Numbered from the stretch's first letter, positions 8,603 through 15,385 are shown. The stretch: DNA of 16,795 nucleotides from Candidatus Saccharimonadota bacterium (GCA_004554425.1 SFMI01000030.1:1-16795); one strand, 5' to 3'. The notes: generated by a model not told the origin, from the sequence alone. Numbers and translations: made by a program.

Positions 8603-8639
8603 GCAACTTTTCTCAAAAGCGAAAAGCTGCAATTTTTTT
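8603..8639 (+). terminator. Plus-strand hairpin with T7 tail in the prfA-rpmE gap
   Basis: The arms GCAACTTTTC (8603-8612) and GAAAAGCTGC (8621-8630) pair with one mismatch around an 8-nt loop. AA and T7 (8633-8639) follow. The form is that of a plus-strand intrinsic terminator, yet no plus-strand gene lies upstream; all neighbours are on the minus strand. Confidence 0.45.
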
Positions 8640-8700
8640 CCCCCATAATACGCAGAAAGCGTTCCCGAGGATACTTCTAACCCTAGAAACGCTACTCCGC

Positions 8701-8719
8701 AAAACCGGTTTTAGACCGG
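8701..8719 (-). terminator. Weak terminator after rpmE
   Basis: On the minus strand CCGGT (8719-8715) pairs with ACCGG (8709-8705) across a 5-nt loop, followed by TTTT. It lies about 11 nt past the rpmE stop. The stem and T tract are both short, so partial read-through into prfA is plausible. Confidence 0.4.
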
Positions 8720-8730
8720 CCCTATAGCAA

Positions 8731-8934
8731 CTAATCTTTAATTTTATAACGCTGACGGAACTTCTCTACCTGTCCCTCGCGAGCGACAGCACGCTTCTTA
8801 CCGGTGTAGAAAGGATGGCAGGCGCTGCAAATTTCAACGCGCATGTCTTCCAAGGTAGCCAGGGTCTCAAAAGTGTTGCCGCAGGAACAACGAATGGTTG
8901 TTTTGTGCAACTTCGGATGAGTGTTTGCTTTCAC
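8731..8934 (-). CDS. rpmE: 50S ribosomal protein L31 (zinc-binding form)
   Basis: The 67-residue protein has the normal length and shows the L31 pattern: MKANTHPKLHKT at the start, four cysteines as CxC (16, 18) and CxxC (36, 39), then HPFYTGKKRAVAREGQVEKF. The cysteines make this the zinc-containing C+ paralogue. It belongs to the large ribosomal subunit near the subunit interface. The start is GTG at 8934 with GAGGG about 7 nt upstream. It is the first gene of the minus-strand group rpmE-prfA-prmC. An extended -10 promoter at 9033-9041 gives a leader of about 90 nt that can fold (8984-9016), which may allow autoregulation of the kind known for L31 in other bacteria. A zinc-free paralogue, if present, is outside this window. 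Confidence 0.97.
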   Translation of the reverse strand: MKANTHPKLHKTTIRCSCGNTFETLATLEDMRVEICSACHPFYTGKKRAVAREGQVEKFRQRYKIKD

Positions 8935-8983
8935 GTTTTTACCCTCTTTGTACCCTTAACACCGCGCCTTTTTGTCGGTTTCA

Positions 8984-9016
8984 GGGTTGCTAGATTTCTA
9001 GGTCTTCAATTAACCC
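8984..9016 (-). promoter_or_regulatory. Folded element in the rpmE leader
   Basis: In the rpmE 5' leader GGGTT (9016-9012) can pair with AACCC (8988-8984), enclosing a perfect CTAGA-AA-TCTAG palindrome (9001-8990). The element sits about 50 nt upstream of the start codon. It could be an operator for L31 or a simple leader fold; no known riboswitch class is recognised. Confidence 0.35.
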
Positions 9017-9032
9017 AGCATGAACGGCGCTG

Positions 9033-9041
9033 ATTATACCA
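9033..9041 (-). promoter_or_regulatory. Extended -10 promoter for rpmE
   Basis: The minus strand reads TGG-TATAAT (9041-9033): a perfect -10 hexamer with the TGn extension and no recognisable -35 at the right distance. Transcription would begin near 9026, leaving a leader of roughly 92 nt before the GTG of rpmE. Confidence 0.6.
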
Positions 9042-9088
9042 CAGGAACGATAAAAATGGAAGGCCCTCCCTTCTATATTCCTGCAATT

Positions 9089-9097
9089 TGCTATAAC
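9089..9097 (+). promoter_or_regulatory. Extended -10 promoter for the SGNH lipoprotein gene
   Basis: TGC-TATAAC on the plus strand is an extended -10 with 5 of 6 consensus bases. It predicts a start near 9104, about 30 nt before the GTG at 9134. It is back to back with the rpmE promoter, with about 50 bp between the two -10 elements. Confidence 0.45.
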
Positions 9098-9133
9098 TAA
9101 ACCTCTATTCCGGGGCAAGATGGCAGGGAATTT

Positions 9134-10210
9134 GTGGCCAGCTGCGCTAAAAACAAGCGCTATCTAAAAAAAGCCGAAAGTTTCACTTTTATGCTAAAAA
9201 AAATTTGCATTTTTTTTCTAGCCTGTTTACTGTTACTCGGATGCAGTGAGGCCTATTTAGCTTTTAAAGGTTATGCTTTACCTGATCCGCATAATTTGGA
9301 AGCAGCCCATTTTGATGATGCAGAGTGCGGTTGGTTACCTACTCCTGGCCATTCTTACTCTAGAGAGGATCCGCAAGCTGCAACTACTGTTGGTGCTAAC
9401 TTTTGCCGCCTTTCCTGCCCTCCAGAAGAAACTGCTTGGCTAGCTAAGCAGCGCCAGAAAGCCCTTTTATTGGGATGTTCCTACACTTTTGGCATGGGCG
9501 TAAAAGACGAAGAAACTTTCGGCTGGTTACTCAATCAAAAGCAACAGCGCTTCTATTTCACTAACGGAGGAGTTATCGGCTATAGCACTTATCAATGCCT
9601 AAAGCGCTTAGAAAAATTCTTCCGCCAAGGAGCCAAGCCGCGCCTAGTCATTTATGCTTTTATAAACGATCATTTAATGCGCAATGTGTCTTGTCGAATT
9701 TTTGGCAAAGCGGCCGAAAGTTTCGACTTTATCGAAACGCCATACTTTGAAGTGCGCCCCTCTGGTCAGACCATTTTTCACCCGCTGCGCCATTTGGCTT
9801 GGCCAGGCGAAAAATATTTACGCACGGTCAATTTTGCCAATCGCCTTTATGTAAATCGTTTAACTGAACAAACACGCCAAGTACGCTTTGATAAAGAAGC
9901 TTCTCATCAAGTGTATCGCCACTTAGTGAGCCAAATGGCCGATTTGTGCCATAAAAACGGAGCAGTCTTGGCAATAGTCAGCCTAGATACTTCCAGCAAT
10001 TGGCTCTCCCCCACGCTTTCGCCTCATAGCGCAACCGATTTTAATCAGCAAGCCGCCGCGCCAGTACCATATTTAGACGCCAATTGCGAAAATTTGTATA
10101 AACCTGAATACCATGTTCAAAACAGACTAGATTTTCACCCTGCTGCCATTGCTCATAACTTTTGGGCTCAAAAGATAGCTACTTTTATACAAAGTATCGA
10201 GCTTCCCTAA
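9134..10210 (+). CDS. SGNH/GDSL-hydrolase-like lipoprotein
   Basis: This is a predicted exported lipoprotein with a hydrolase fold. From GTG 9134 the product has 358 residues. The hydrophobic segment ends in the lipobox LLLGC with Cys37. Block I reads LLLGCSYTFGMGV, placing the nucleophile at Ser116 with Cys replacing the Asp of the usual GDS. Block III is IYAFIND (Asn178). Block V is RLDFHP (Asp333, His335). Together these outline the Ser-His-Asp arrangement of SGNH esterases and acyltransferases; the substrate is unknown, with cell-envelope ester groups one possibility. Start choice: GTG 9134 has AGGG 5 nt upstream, but ATG 9191 (339 residues) would give an ideal 18-residue lipoprotein signal, MLKKICIFFLACLLLLGC, without a ribosome binding site. 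It is divergent from rpmE and converges on the DUF3352-like gene. Confidence 0.8.
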   Translation: MASCAKNKRYLKKAESFTFMLKKICIFFLACLLLLGCSEAYLAFKGYALPDPHNLEAAHFDDAECGWLPTPGHSYSREDPQAATTVGANFCRLSCPPEETAWLAKQRQKALLLGCSYTFGMGVKDEETFGWLLNQKQQRFYFTNGGVIGYSTYQCLKRLEKFFRQGAKPRLVIYAFINDHLMRNVSCRIFGKAAESFDFIETPYFEVRPSGQTIFHPLRHLAWPGEKYLRTVNFANRLYVNRLTEQTRQVRFDKEASHQVYRHLVSQMADLCHKNGAVLAIVSLDTSSNWLSPTLSPHSATDFNQQAAAPVPYLDANCENLYKPEYHVQNRLDFHPAAIAHNFWAQKIATFIQSIELP

Positions 10211-10214
10211 AACC

Positions 10215-10297
10215 TTAAAGAGAAAACGGCCCGCCAAGCTCATTTTTACTTAGCAACTTTTGCTAAGAAACTTGCCCAGTTGGCCGTATCTCTTTAA
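10215..10297. repeat. Nested inverted repeat between convergent genes
   Basis: Three nested stems share one axis. The outer stem is TTAAAGAGA (10215-10223) with TCTCTTTAA (10289-10297). The middle stem is ACGGCC (10226-10231) with GGCCGT (10282-10287). The inner stem is CTTAGCAA (10249-10256) with TTGCTAAG (10260-10267) around a CTT loop. It starts 5 nt after the lipoprotein gene stop and ends 17 nt before the stop of the minus-strand gene. It probably acts as a bidirectional terminator or mRNA 3'-end stabiliser, though there is no T run after the outer stem. A small mobile-type element is an alternative. Confidence 0.65.
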
Positions 10298-10313
10298 CGA
10301 TATAAAGCCATCG

Positions 10314-12266
10314 CTATTTAGTATTATCTTTCTTGGGATCTACATTAACAGGAATACTATTCTTTTTAATTTCGGCTACGCCACTCATAACGCACCCGTC
10401 TTCTTGCAAAGATACAACCGAATAGCCATAGCCCATAGTACGCCCCATATCTTCTAAAGCTTGGCAGAAAATTTCCAACATTTTTTTATCACCCAAAACA
10501 GCAGAAGAAAGGCGACTCTTAATACCAGCAGCAGCATCATTCCTGTTGGCTTTAATATCTTCGCAACTAAAAACTAAGCCACAAAGTTTACCCTCTTGGG
10601 CAGCTTGTTTAATTAAAGGTACATCAGCCCAAGTTTTTGCATATTTGCCAGACAACATATCATCAAAAGTTGTCTGACTTTCCATATTGAAAGCCGCTAC
10701 CAACTGATCGTTGGTAATAGTTAAGAAAGTGTTACGGCCAAAAGGAATCTTATAGACGCGACAATTATTTATGTCGTAAGAAGGGCACATGGCGGCAAAT
10801 AAAGGTACGCTAGGCAAACTAAGCAGGAAGCCTTCAAAATCTCCGCCGTTTTTCAGTCCTAAAGTAACTACCACCGGCATACTGGTAGCCTTATGTGGAT
10901 TGCTGGTAGCTACATTGACAAATTGCTCTCCTTGAAGTCGGCTCAAACCATCGATAGATACGGTAAATTCTCCGGTAAGCATACTTAAAAGCTTATCCAT
11001 GCTACTGCCGACGCGGCGCAGCATTTCATCAGGTATTTGACGTCGTTCTCTACCTTCAGGAGTCAAACCCATAATGTCGTAGACTATTTTCCAAACTGTT
11101 TGGATATTGACGGAAATTAAGCTACTGTTGGCAGAGGGGTGATATTTGAAAGACTTAAATTCAACATTGTTGGCTTTATTGAGAAAAAGCTTGGCATAAT
11201 TGCCTATTTCTTTAGGATCGCATATCAAGCGAGCAGAAAATCCGATCTGTTTACCGGCTTTGGTTCTTTCAATTTTACCTTTGAAAAAGCCATATTGCAT
11301 GGACTTAATAAATTTTATAAGTCTTATATCTACCTGTTCGGATTTCATAAGTCGAATAAATTTATCGTTTTCGTGAAGACGTTTGAAGTTGACAAAGCCA
11401 AGGCCTAAGGCATCTGTATCGATCTTGCCTATATACTCTTGGAAGCCTGGCTCAGCAAGCAAAGAGTCTTTCTCTTGACGGGAAGCTAAAATAGTACTCA
11501 GATCTTGGCCAGAGGTACCAACAAAAAGAGTAGTTCCTTGAATAGACCAGGATAAGCCCCTTGTATTTTTACTAGGACAGTAGATTAGACCGTCCATACT
11601 GGGGATGGTAACGTATTTCAAGCCAGGGTTCCTTTTAATAGAGAGCTCCTGAAATTTTTTCATAGTTTGCTCAATAGGAGCTTTGGGCTTGAATTTTTGC
11701 ATATAAACGCACAAGCCAACATTTTCTTTATTAGGAAGACGGGCAATCATAGCTCCGGCGCCTTCAGCATGTAAAGCCAAATCTTTGAAAAGATCGAAGT
11801 TTATTTCCTCAGGGAAAACTTGACTGAGTTGACTTTTTATAACCGTATTGCCAGCAACACCCTGTAGCAAACCGTTAAAAAGATTATTTAAATTGTCCTC
11901 TTGACGTAAATCTACGGCTATAAGAGCAATACTGTCACGCGGAGCCATACGGGCTGCTTCGTAAACGATATTTTTTCGATAAACTCCAAAAAATGTTTTT
12001 AGCAAGCAAATTATCAGTGAAACCACCACAATTAGGCATATGATAACCTTTGCGGAGAGACGAACTCTGGAACCAGTTTTGATTTCTTTGTCATTTTGGG
12101 GAGCAACAGACTCAGAAGCAGAAGGCTGACAAGCGGAAGAATCATTGCTAACTTCCCCACTATTATTGTCATTTAGAGAATCTGAAGCTGAATTTTGGCT
12201 ATTGATAGGAGAATAATCGCAATCTTCATCTTGACGAAAGCCAGAATTATAAAATTCTTCACTCAT
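10314..12266 (-). CDS. DUF3352-like membrane-anchored protein of unknown function
   Basis: The 650-residue protein begins with about 65 polar, Ser/Asn/Asp-rich, probably disordered residues (cytoplasmic if the N-terminus is inside). A basic RVRLSAK and one membrane segment (about 72-92) follow, and then a long region predicted to lie outside the membrane. After the segment, YEAARMAPRDSIALIAVDLRQ resembles the start of DUF3352 proteins, where a short helix ending in P-x-D/S precedes a strand. Later stretches such as LSWSIQGTTLFVGTS and LLAEPGFQEYI fit the same family. No catalytic motif is apparent and the family has no established function. The start is ATG at 12266, with GGAG about 12 nt upstream (wide spacing). 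It ends next to the nested repeat at 10215-10297. The family assignment is from memory of the pattern and should be checked by profile search. Confidence 0.7.
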   Translation of the reverse strand: MSEEFYNSGFRQDEDCDYSPINSQNSASDSLNDNNSGEVSNDSSACQPSASESVAPQNDKEIKTGSRVRLSAKVIICLIVVVSLIICLLKTFFGVYRKNIVYEAARMAPRDSIALIAVDLRQEDNLNNLFNGLLQGVAGNTVIKSQLSQVFPEEINFDLFKDLALHAEGAGAMIARLPNKENVGLCVYMQKFKPKAPIEQTMKKFQELSIKRNPGLKYVTIPSMDGLIYCPSKNTRGLSWSIQGTTLFVGTSGQDLSTILASRQEKDSLLAEPGFQEYIGKIDTDALGLGFVNFKRLHENDKFIRLMKSEQVDIRLIKFIKSMQYGFFKGKIERTKAGKQIGFSARLICDPKEIGNYAKLFLNKANNVEFKSFKYHPSANSSLISVNIQTVWKIVYDIMGLTPEGRERRQIPDEMLRRVGSSMDKLLSMLTGEFTVSIDGLSRLQGEQFVNVATSNPHKATSMPVVVTLGLKNGGDFEGFLLSLPSVPLFAAMCPSYDINNCRVYKIPFGRNTFLTITNDQLVAAFNMESQTTFDDMLSGKYAKTWADVPLIKQAAQEGKLCGLVFSCEDIKANRNDAAAGIKSRLSSAVLGDKKMLEIFCQALEDMGRTMGYGYSVVSLQEDGCVMSGVAEIKKNSIPVNVDPKKDNTK

Positions 12267-12452
12267 AGTAGACAGCAGCTCCGTTTCTATTGTTTTTCAA
12301 TAGTAAAGCTTATTTTTTCGTTTTCGCAACGAATAAACCTAGTATTTTTTTTCTTTTTTGCTTGCTTAGCAAAGCTTGCTCTAAAGCTTCAACCTGTTCG
12401 AGATGTAGCTTACAAGTGTGTGAAGGCTTAGCCATAACCAAGAGCGAAGGGC

Positions 12453-12461
12453 TGGTATATT
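12453..12461 (+). promoter_or_regulatory. Extended -10 promoter for the zinc-ribbon gene
   Basis: TGG-TATATT on the plus strand has the TGn extension and 5 of 6 -10 bases; no good -35 is visible. It predicts a start near 12468, about 20 nt before ATG 12489, with AGGA between. Confidence 0.45.
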
Positions 12462-12488
12462 TTAATATTTGGCAGGCAGGATAAAAAT

Positions 12489-13358
12489 ATGGCAAAGTTT
12501 TGTAATAAGTGTGGCACACAGGTAAGAGAGAATGCCCGTTTCTGCAATATTTGCGGCAATCAGCTTCGCGTAACGCCAGCGACGCCTTCTCCAGCAGCGC
12601 TCACTCCAACTTTGCCTTCAACACCTCCAACAGCCGCAGCCTCTTCAGCCGTTCCCCCGGTTCCTCAAACGCCACAATTTTTTCAATCCTACGATTTTGA
12701 ACCCGGCGGCCCTTCCTTTGCTGGGCAGTCAAGTTCTGCGCCTTATCCTTCGCCTTCATCCAGCCCTATGCGCGATTCTTCCCGGCCATTGCCGCCCCTA
12801 AGCGATTTCTTTGGCGCCGAAGATGATGATGAGGCAAGCAACAAACGCGAATTGGCCGAAGATACCATCATGAACTTCTCGCTTTGGGCCGCCGCTATAG
12901 TATTGGTGCCTATTCCTTTTTGCGATTTAGTTTTGCTTATGCCTATCCAATCGGCTATGGTAATTGCCATAGGCAAAGTTTATGGAGTAAACGAAACTCC
13001 CGAGCGCATTTTGGCTATTATCGCCGGTTCTTGCGGCGCCAGCGTCTTTGGTCAACTAACTGCCGTCTTTTTGAGCAATTTAATCCCCATCATCGGATCT
13101 TTAGTGAGCGCTCCTTTTATTTTCGGTTGGACTTACGGATTAGGTAAAGTGGCTATACGCTACTTTGAATCGAAAGGTCAAGCTAGCGAAAGCGAATTAA
13201 AGTCTATTTTCAAGCAAGCTAGCAAAGAAGCCAATAGTAAATACGATCCTAGCAAGGTAGGTTCAGCTCAGGCTTCTTTAGACAATTTGCGCCAATATAT
13301 GTCGGAAGAAGATTATATGAAAATTAGAGAGCGCTTCGGCCCTGAAGCCAATCGCTAG
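12489..13358 (+). CDS. Zinc-ribbon protein with C-terminal DUF697-like membrane domain
   Basis: The 289-residue protein has three parts. Residues 1-27 form a zinc ribbon with CxxC pairs at Cys5/Cys8 and Cys19/Cys22. Residues 28-105 are a Pro/Ser/Thr/Ala-rich linker, probably disordered, closing with the acidic EDDDEA. Residues about 127-225 are hydrophobic and glycine-rich with VPIPFCDLVLLMPIQSAMV and KVYGV, matching the pattern I associate with DUF697 (YcjF-related) domains, which often accompany GTPases or stress proteins. A charged helix follows to the end. The start is ATG at 12489 with AGGA 7-8 nt upstream. It diverges from the DUF3352-like gene and converges on coaW. The function is unknown; a membrane-associated regulator or adaptor is inference. 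Compositional repetition in the linker is normal for such tethers. Confidence 0.8.
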   Translation: MAKFCNKCGTQVRENARFCNICGNQLRVTPATPSPAALTPTLPSTPPTAAASSAVPPVPQTPQFFQSYDFEPGGPSFAGQSSSAPYPSPSSSPMRDSSRPLPPLSDFFGAEDDDEASNKRELAEDTIMNFSLWAAAIVLVPIPFCDLVLLMPIQSAMVIAIGKVYGVNETPERILAIIAGSCGASVFGQLTAVFLSNLIPIIGSLVSAPFIFGWTYGLGKVAIRYFESKGQASESELKSIFKQASKEANSKYDPSKVGSAQASLDNLRQYMSEEDYMKIRERFGPEANR

Positions 13359-13379
13359 CCACAAAGCCACACTATTTAT

Positions 13380-13395
13380 AAAGCGGCGCTGCTTT
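13380..13395. terminator. Short hairpin between the zinc-ribbon gene and coaW
   Basis: AAAGC and GCTTT flank GGCGCT in the 36-nt gap between two converging genes. The 5-bp stem and minimal T tract make it a weak, possibly shared terminator. Confidence 0.3.
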
Positions 13396-14294
13396 TAGAA
13401 TTGATTCAAACTCCAGTTGGATAGACCCAACTGGTAGGCGCCTACAGCTCCACTAAATTCTCCGCGCTCCAAAATAACGGCTCGGTGGTTGAGTAAAGCT
13501 CCGGCTCGCACCAAAACAGCTCGCAAGACAGGATTATTACGCAATGTAGATCCTGCATATACAATAGTGTGAGTGCGACACTGATTCATCATACCGGCGG
13601 CAATTAAAGCAATATTTTCCCCCACCATTCCCATAATGCCGGCCATAATATCGGCGTCAGAAGGGCGCTCGATTTCATAATCGCCAGCCAAGCGTCCAAA
13701 ATTGGAAGCGGTAATATTATCGGCAATGCCTACTTGGCCGGGCGGATAGATATCTTTAAGCAGCAAGTCTACTCCGGAGCGCTTACCTTTTTGAGCTAAA
13801 AGGCAAACCTCTTCAAAACTGCTGCCAGGAATAAGAGCGCGGCCCAGGCCCAAAATAGTGCCACCTCCTAAAGCAGAACCGCCCACACGACTAATAGAAA
13901 CGCCATTCACAAAAAGAAGCGAAGTGCCGGTGCCCACTGAGCCTAAAATATAGGGCAATTCTACACCGCTAGAACCAGGCAACAACTTGGAAGCGCCAGC
14001 GCCCCAAGCCACAAATTCATTGACGCCAAAAACTTGCGGTATGTGCTCTTCTTTAGCTTCGCTGCGTCGACAGCGAGCTCGGTGACGAAATTCGGAAGCG
14101 CCACGGCCGGTAACGCCGCAAAATTGTACGCCCAAATTTATGACATGATCTAACACTTCCTCACAACTGTAATTTTTGAGAAAAGTTAGCACTAGCTCCT
14201 CGCCAGGACGGGCGATAGCTATTTTGGTAAGGGTTCCGCCTATGTCGAGGCCGCAACCACAAAGGTGTTCTAAATCGTCGGAGTATTTGTACAT
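13395..14294 (-). CDS. coaW: Type II pantothenate kinase
   Basis: This enzyme phosphorylates pantothenate with ATP, the first and usually controlling step of coenzyme A synthesis, in the cytoplasm. The 299-residue protein shows the acetate/sugar-kinase-type fold of type II enzymes. The phosphate loop is GLDIGGTLTKIAIA (about 15-28). The VNEFVAWGAGASKLL block contains Glu93 at the position of the conserved catalytic glutamate. ILGSVGTGTSLLFV (116-129), RVGGSALGGGTILGLG, ADNITASNFG and YAGSTLRNNP follow, and FSGAVGAYQLG closes the domain. This order closely follows staphylococcal CoaW, whose type resists CoA feedback; that property cannot be read here. The start is ATG at 14294. A promoter-like pair at 14303-14332 would leave almost no leader. 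It lies downstream of clpP but is separated from it by a strong terminator. Confidence 0.92.
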   Translation of the reverse strand: MYKYSDDLEHLCGCGLDIGGTLTKIAIARPGEELVLTFLKNYSCEEVLDHVINLGVQFCGVTGRGASEFRHRARCRRSEAKEEHIPQVFGVNEFVAWGAGASKLLPGSSGVELPYILGSVGTGTSLLFVNGVSISRVGGSALGGGTILGLGRALIPGSSFEEVCLLAQKGKRSGVDLLLKDIYPPGQVGIADNITASNFGRLAGDYEIERPSDADIMAGIMGMVGENIALIAAGMMNQCRTHTIVYAGSTLRNNPVLRAVLVRAGALLNHRAVILERGEFSGAVGAYQLGLSNWSLNQF

Positions 14295-14302
14295 TTTTCC
14301 AA

Positions 14303-14332
14303 TATATACACAAAAGTAGCCTAAGGCGGCAA
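14303..14332 (-). promoter_or_regulatory. Candidate promoter for coaW giving a leaderless mRNA
   Basis: TTGCCG (14332-14327) is followed after 18 nt by TATATA (14308-14303) on the minus strand. The predicted start point is within a few bases of the ATG at 14294. The -35 overlaps the end of the clpP terminator T run. Confidence 0.4.
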
Positions 14333-14400
14333 AAAAAAGCAGCTGTCATATTTGGGCTTTTTCTCAAGAAAGGCTGAGAAAAAGACTAAATACAGCTGCC
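14331..14400 (-). terminator. Strong intrinsic terminator after clpP
   Basis: On the minus strand GCAGCTGT (14399-14392) pairs with ACAGCTGC (14346-14339). An inner TTTTTCTCA/TGAGAAAAA stem (14383-14375 with 14366-14358) extends the hairpin. T8 (14338-14331) follows. It lies about 40 nt past the clpP stop and separates clpP from coaW. Confidence 0.85.
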
Positions 14401-14441
14401 GCGGCGCCGCCCAGTTAGCCTCAAATTGAGAGGACTAATAG

Positions 14442-15065
14442 CTAGCGCTGATCTTTAGTTAAAATAGCGTCGATAATGCCATAATCGAGAGCTTCTTGAC
14501 TAGACATGTAATGGTCGCGCTCAGTATCTTCGCAAATTTTTTCGTAGGGCTGGCCAGTATGGTTAGCTAAAATACGATTGAGGTTTTCGCGCGTCTTCAA
14601 AATTTGTTTAGCATGAATATCAATATCGGTAGCCTGGCCGCCGATTTCTCCGATCCAGGGCTGGTGGATCATAATGCGCGAATAAGGCAAAGCAAAGCGC
14701 TTACCTTTGCAACCGCCAGCTAAAAGCACAGCCGCAGCACTGGCAGCCATACCCATGCAAATGCAAGAAACATCCGGCTTGATAAGTTGCATACAATCAT
14801 ACATACCTAAGCCGGCCGTAACCGATCCGCCGGGGCTGTTTATATAGATATCTATATCTTTATCGGGATCTTCTTGCTCGAGATAGAGCAATTGGGCGAT
14901 CACCAAATTGGCCAGCTCATCGTCGATAGCATCGCCCACAAAAATAATGCGGTTTTTAAGCAAGCGGGAATAAATATCGTAAGCCCGTTCGCCGCGAGCG
15001 GTTTGCTCGATAACCATAGGAATAAGCTGGGCTTTCTCAATGCCAGGGCATCTGCCAAACATCAT
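14442..15065 (-). CDS. clpP: ATP-dependent Clp protease proteolytic subunit ClpP
   Basis: ClpP forms the double-ring peptidase chamber that degrades proteins fed in by ClpX, ClpA or ClpC. The 207 residues match the family. The catalytic triad is Ser109 in MGMAASAAAVLLAGG, His134 in SRIMIHQP and Asp184 in DTERDHYMSSQEA. The oxyanion-site segment is INSPGGSVTAGLGMYD. There is one extra residue between His and Asp (HQPWIGEIGGQATD) compared with E. coli. The start is ATG at 15065 (followed by a second ATG) with AAGGAG at 15081-15076. The reading frame stays open further upstream to 15263, but that part lacks ClpP similarity and runs into the upstream terminator. No clpX follows: the gene ends at the 14331-14400 terminator, so it appears to be transcribed alone. 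No heat-shock operator was recognised upstream. Confidence 0.96.
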   Translation of the reverse strand: MMFGRCPGIEKAQLIPMVIEQTARGERAYDIYSRLLKNRIIFVGDAIDDELANLVIAQLLYLEQEDPDKDIDIYINSPGGSVTAGLGMYDCMQLIKPDVSCICMGMAASAAAVLLAGGCKGKRFALPYSRIMIHQPWIGEIGGQATDIDIHAKQILKTRENLNRILANHTGQPYEKICEDTERDHYMSSQEALDYGIIDAILTKDQR

Positions 15066-15215
15066 ATAAACGGAACTCCTTAAAGAAGGGGTATAACGGG
15101 ATTCAGCCTTTCTTAGACCCCTCACCACAAATATCGCTTGCCAATTCTCGCCAAGCTTAGAACTCCCTCCCCTAGCGCAATTAACTAGAAGAATTAAAGT
15201 TCTGCCGCAAAAAAA

Positions 15216-15267
15216 ATAATTGCCGCAGCTAACAGGCGGTAAGGACGCCATGGGCTGCGGCAATTAT
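15216..15267 (-). terminator. Strong intrinsic terminator after the acidic orphan gene
   Basis: A perfect 14-bp stem has arms at 15216-15229 and 15254-15267 (core TTGCCGCAGC/GCTGCGGCAA), with an inner GGCG/CGCC pairing in the 24-nt loop. On the minus strand it runs straight into T8. It lies about 120 nt beyond the stop at 15386 and upstream of clpP. Confidence 0.85.
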
Positions 15268-15385
15268 ATAAGCAGTGCCGTCTATCGGCAGCTTTTGCCA
15301 CTTTGACCTCAATTTTTAAGCGCAAACAATTGCTTTTTCGACTCAAACTTGATAGTCTAGTCCAAAAGTGACAAAGCCAAAGCCT

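Noticed and set aside
15066..15263. N-terminal extension of ClpP to residue -66
   Set aside because: The upstream part has no ClpP similarity, starts within the terminator stem, and the AAGGAG ribosome binding site points to ATG 15065.
15290..15312. CtsR-like site on the minus strand (AGGTCAAAGTGGCAAAAG)
   Set aside because: Only the first half matches the heptad repeat, and it lies upstream of a strong terminator rather than at a clpP promoter.
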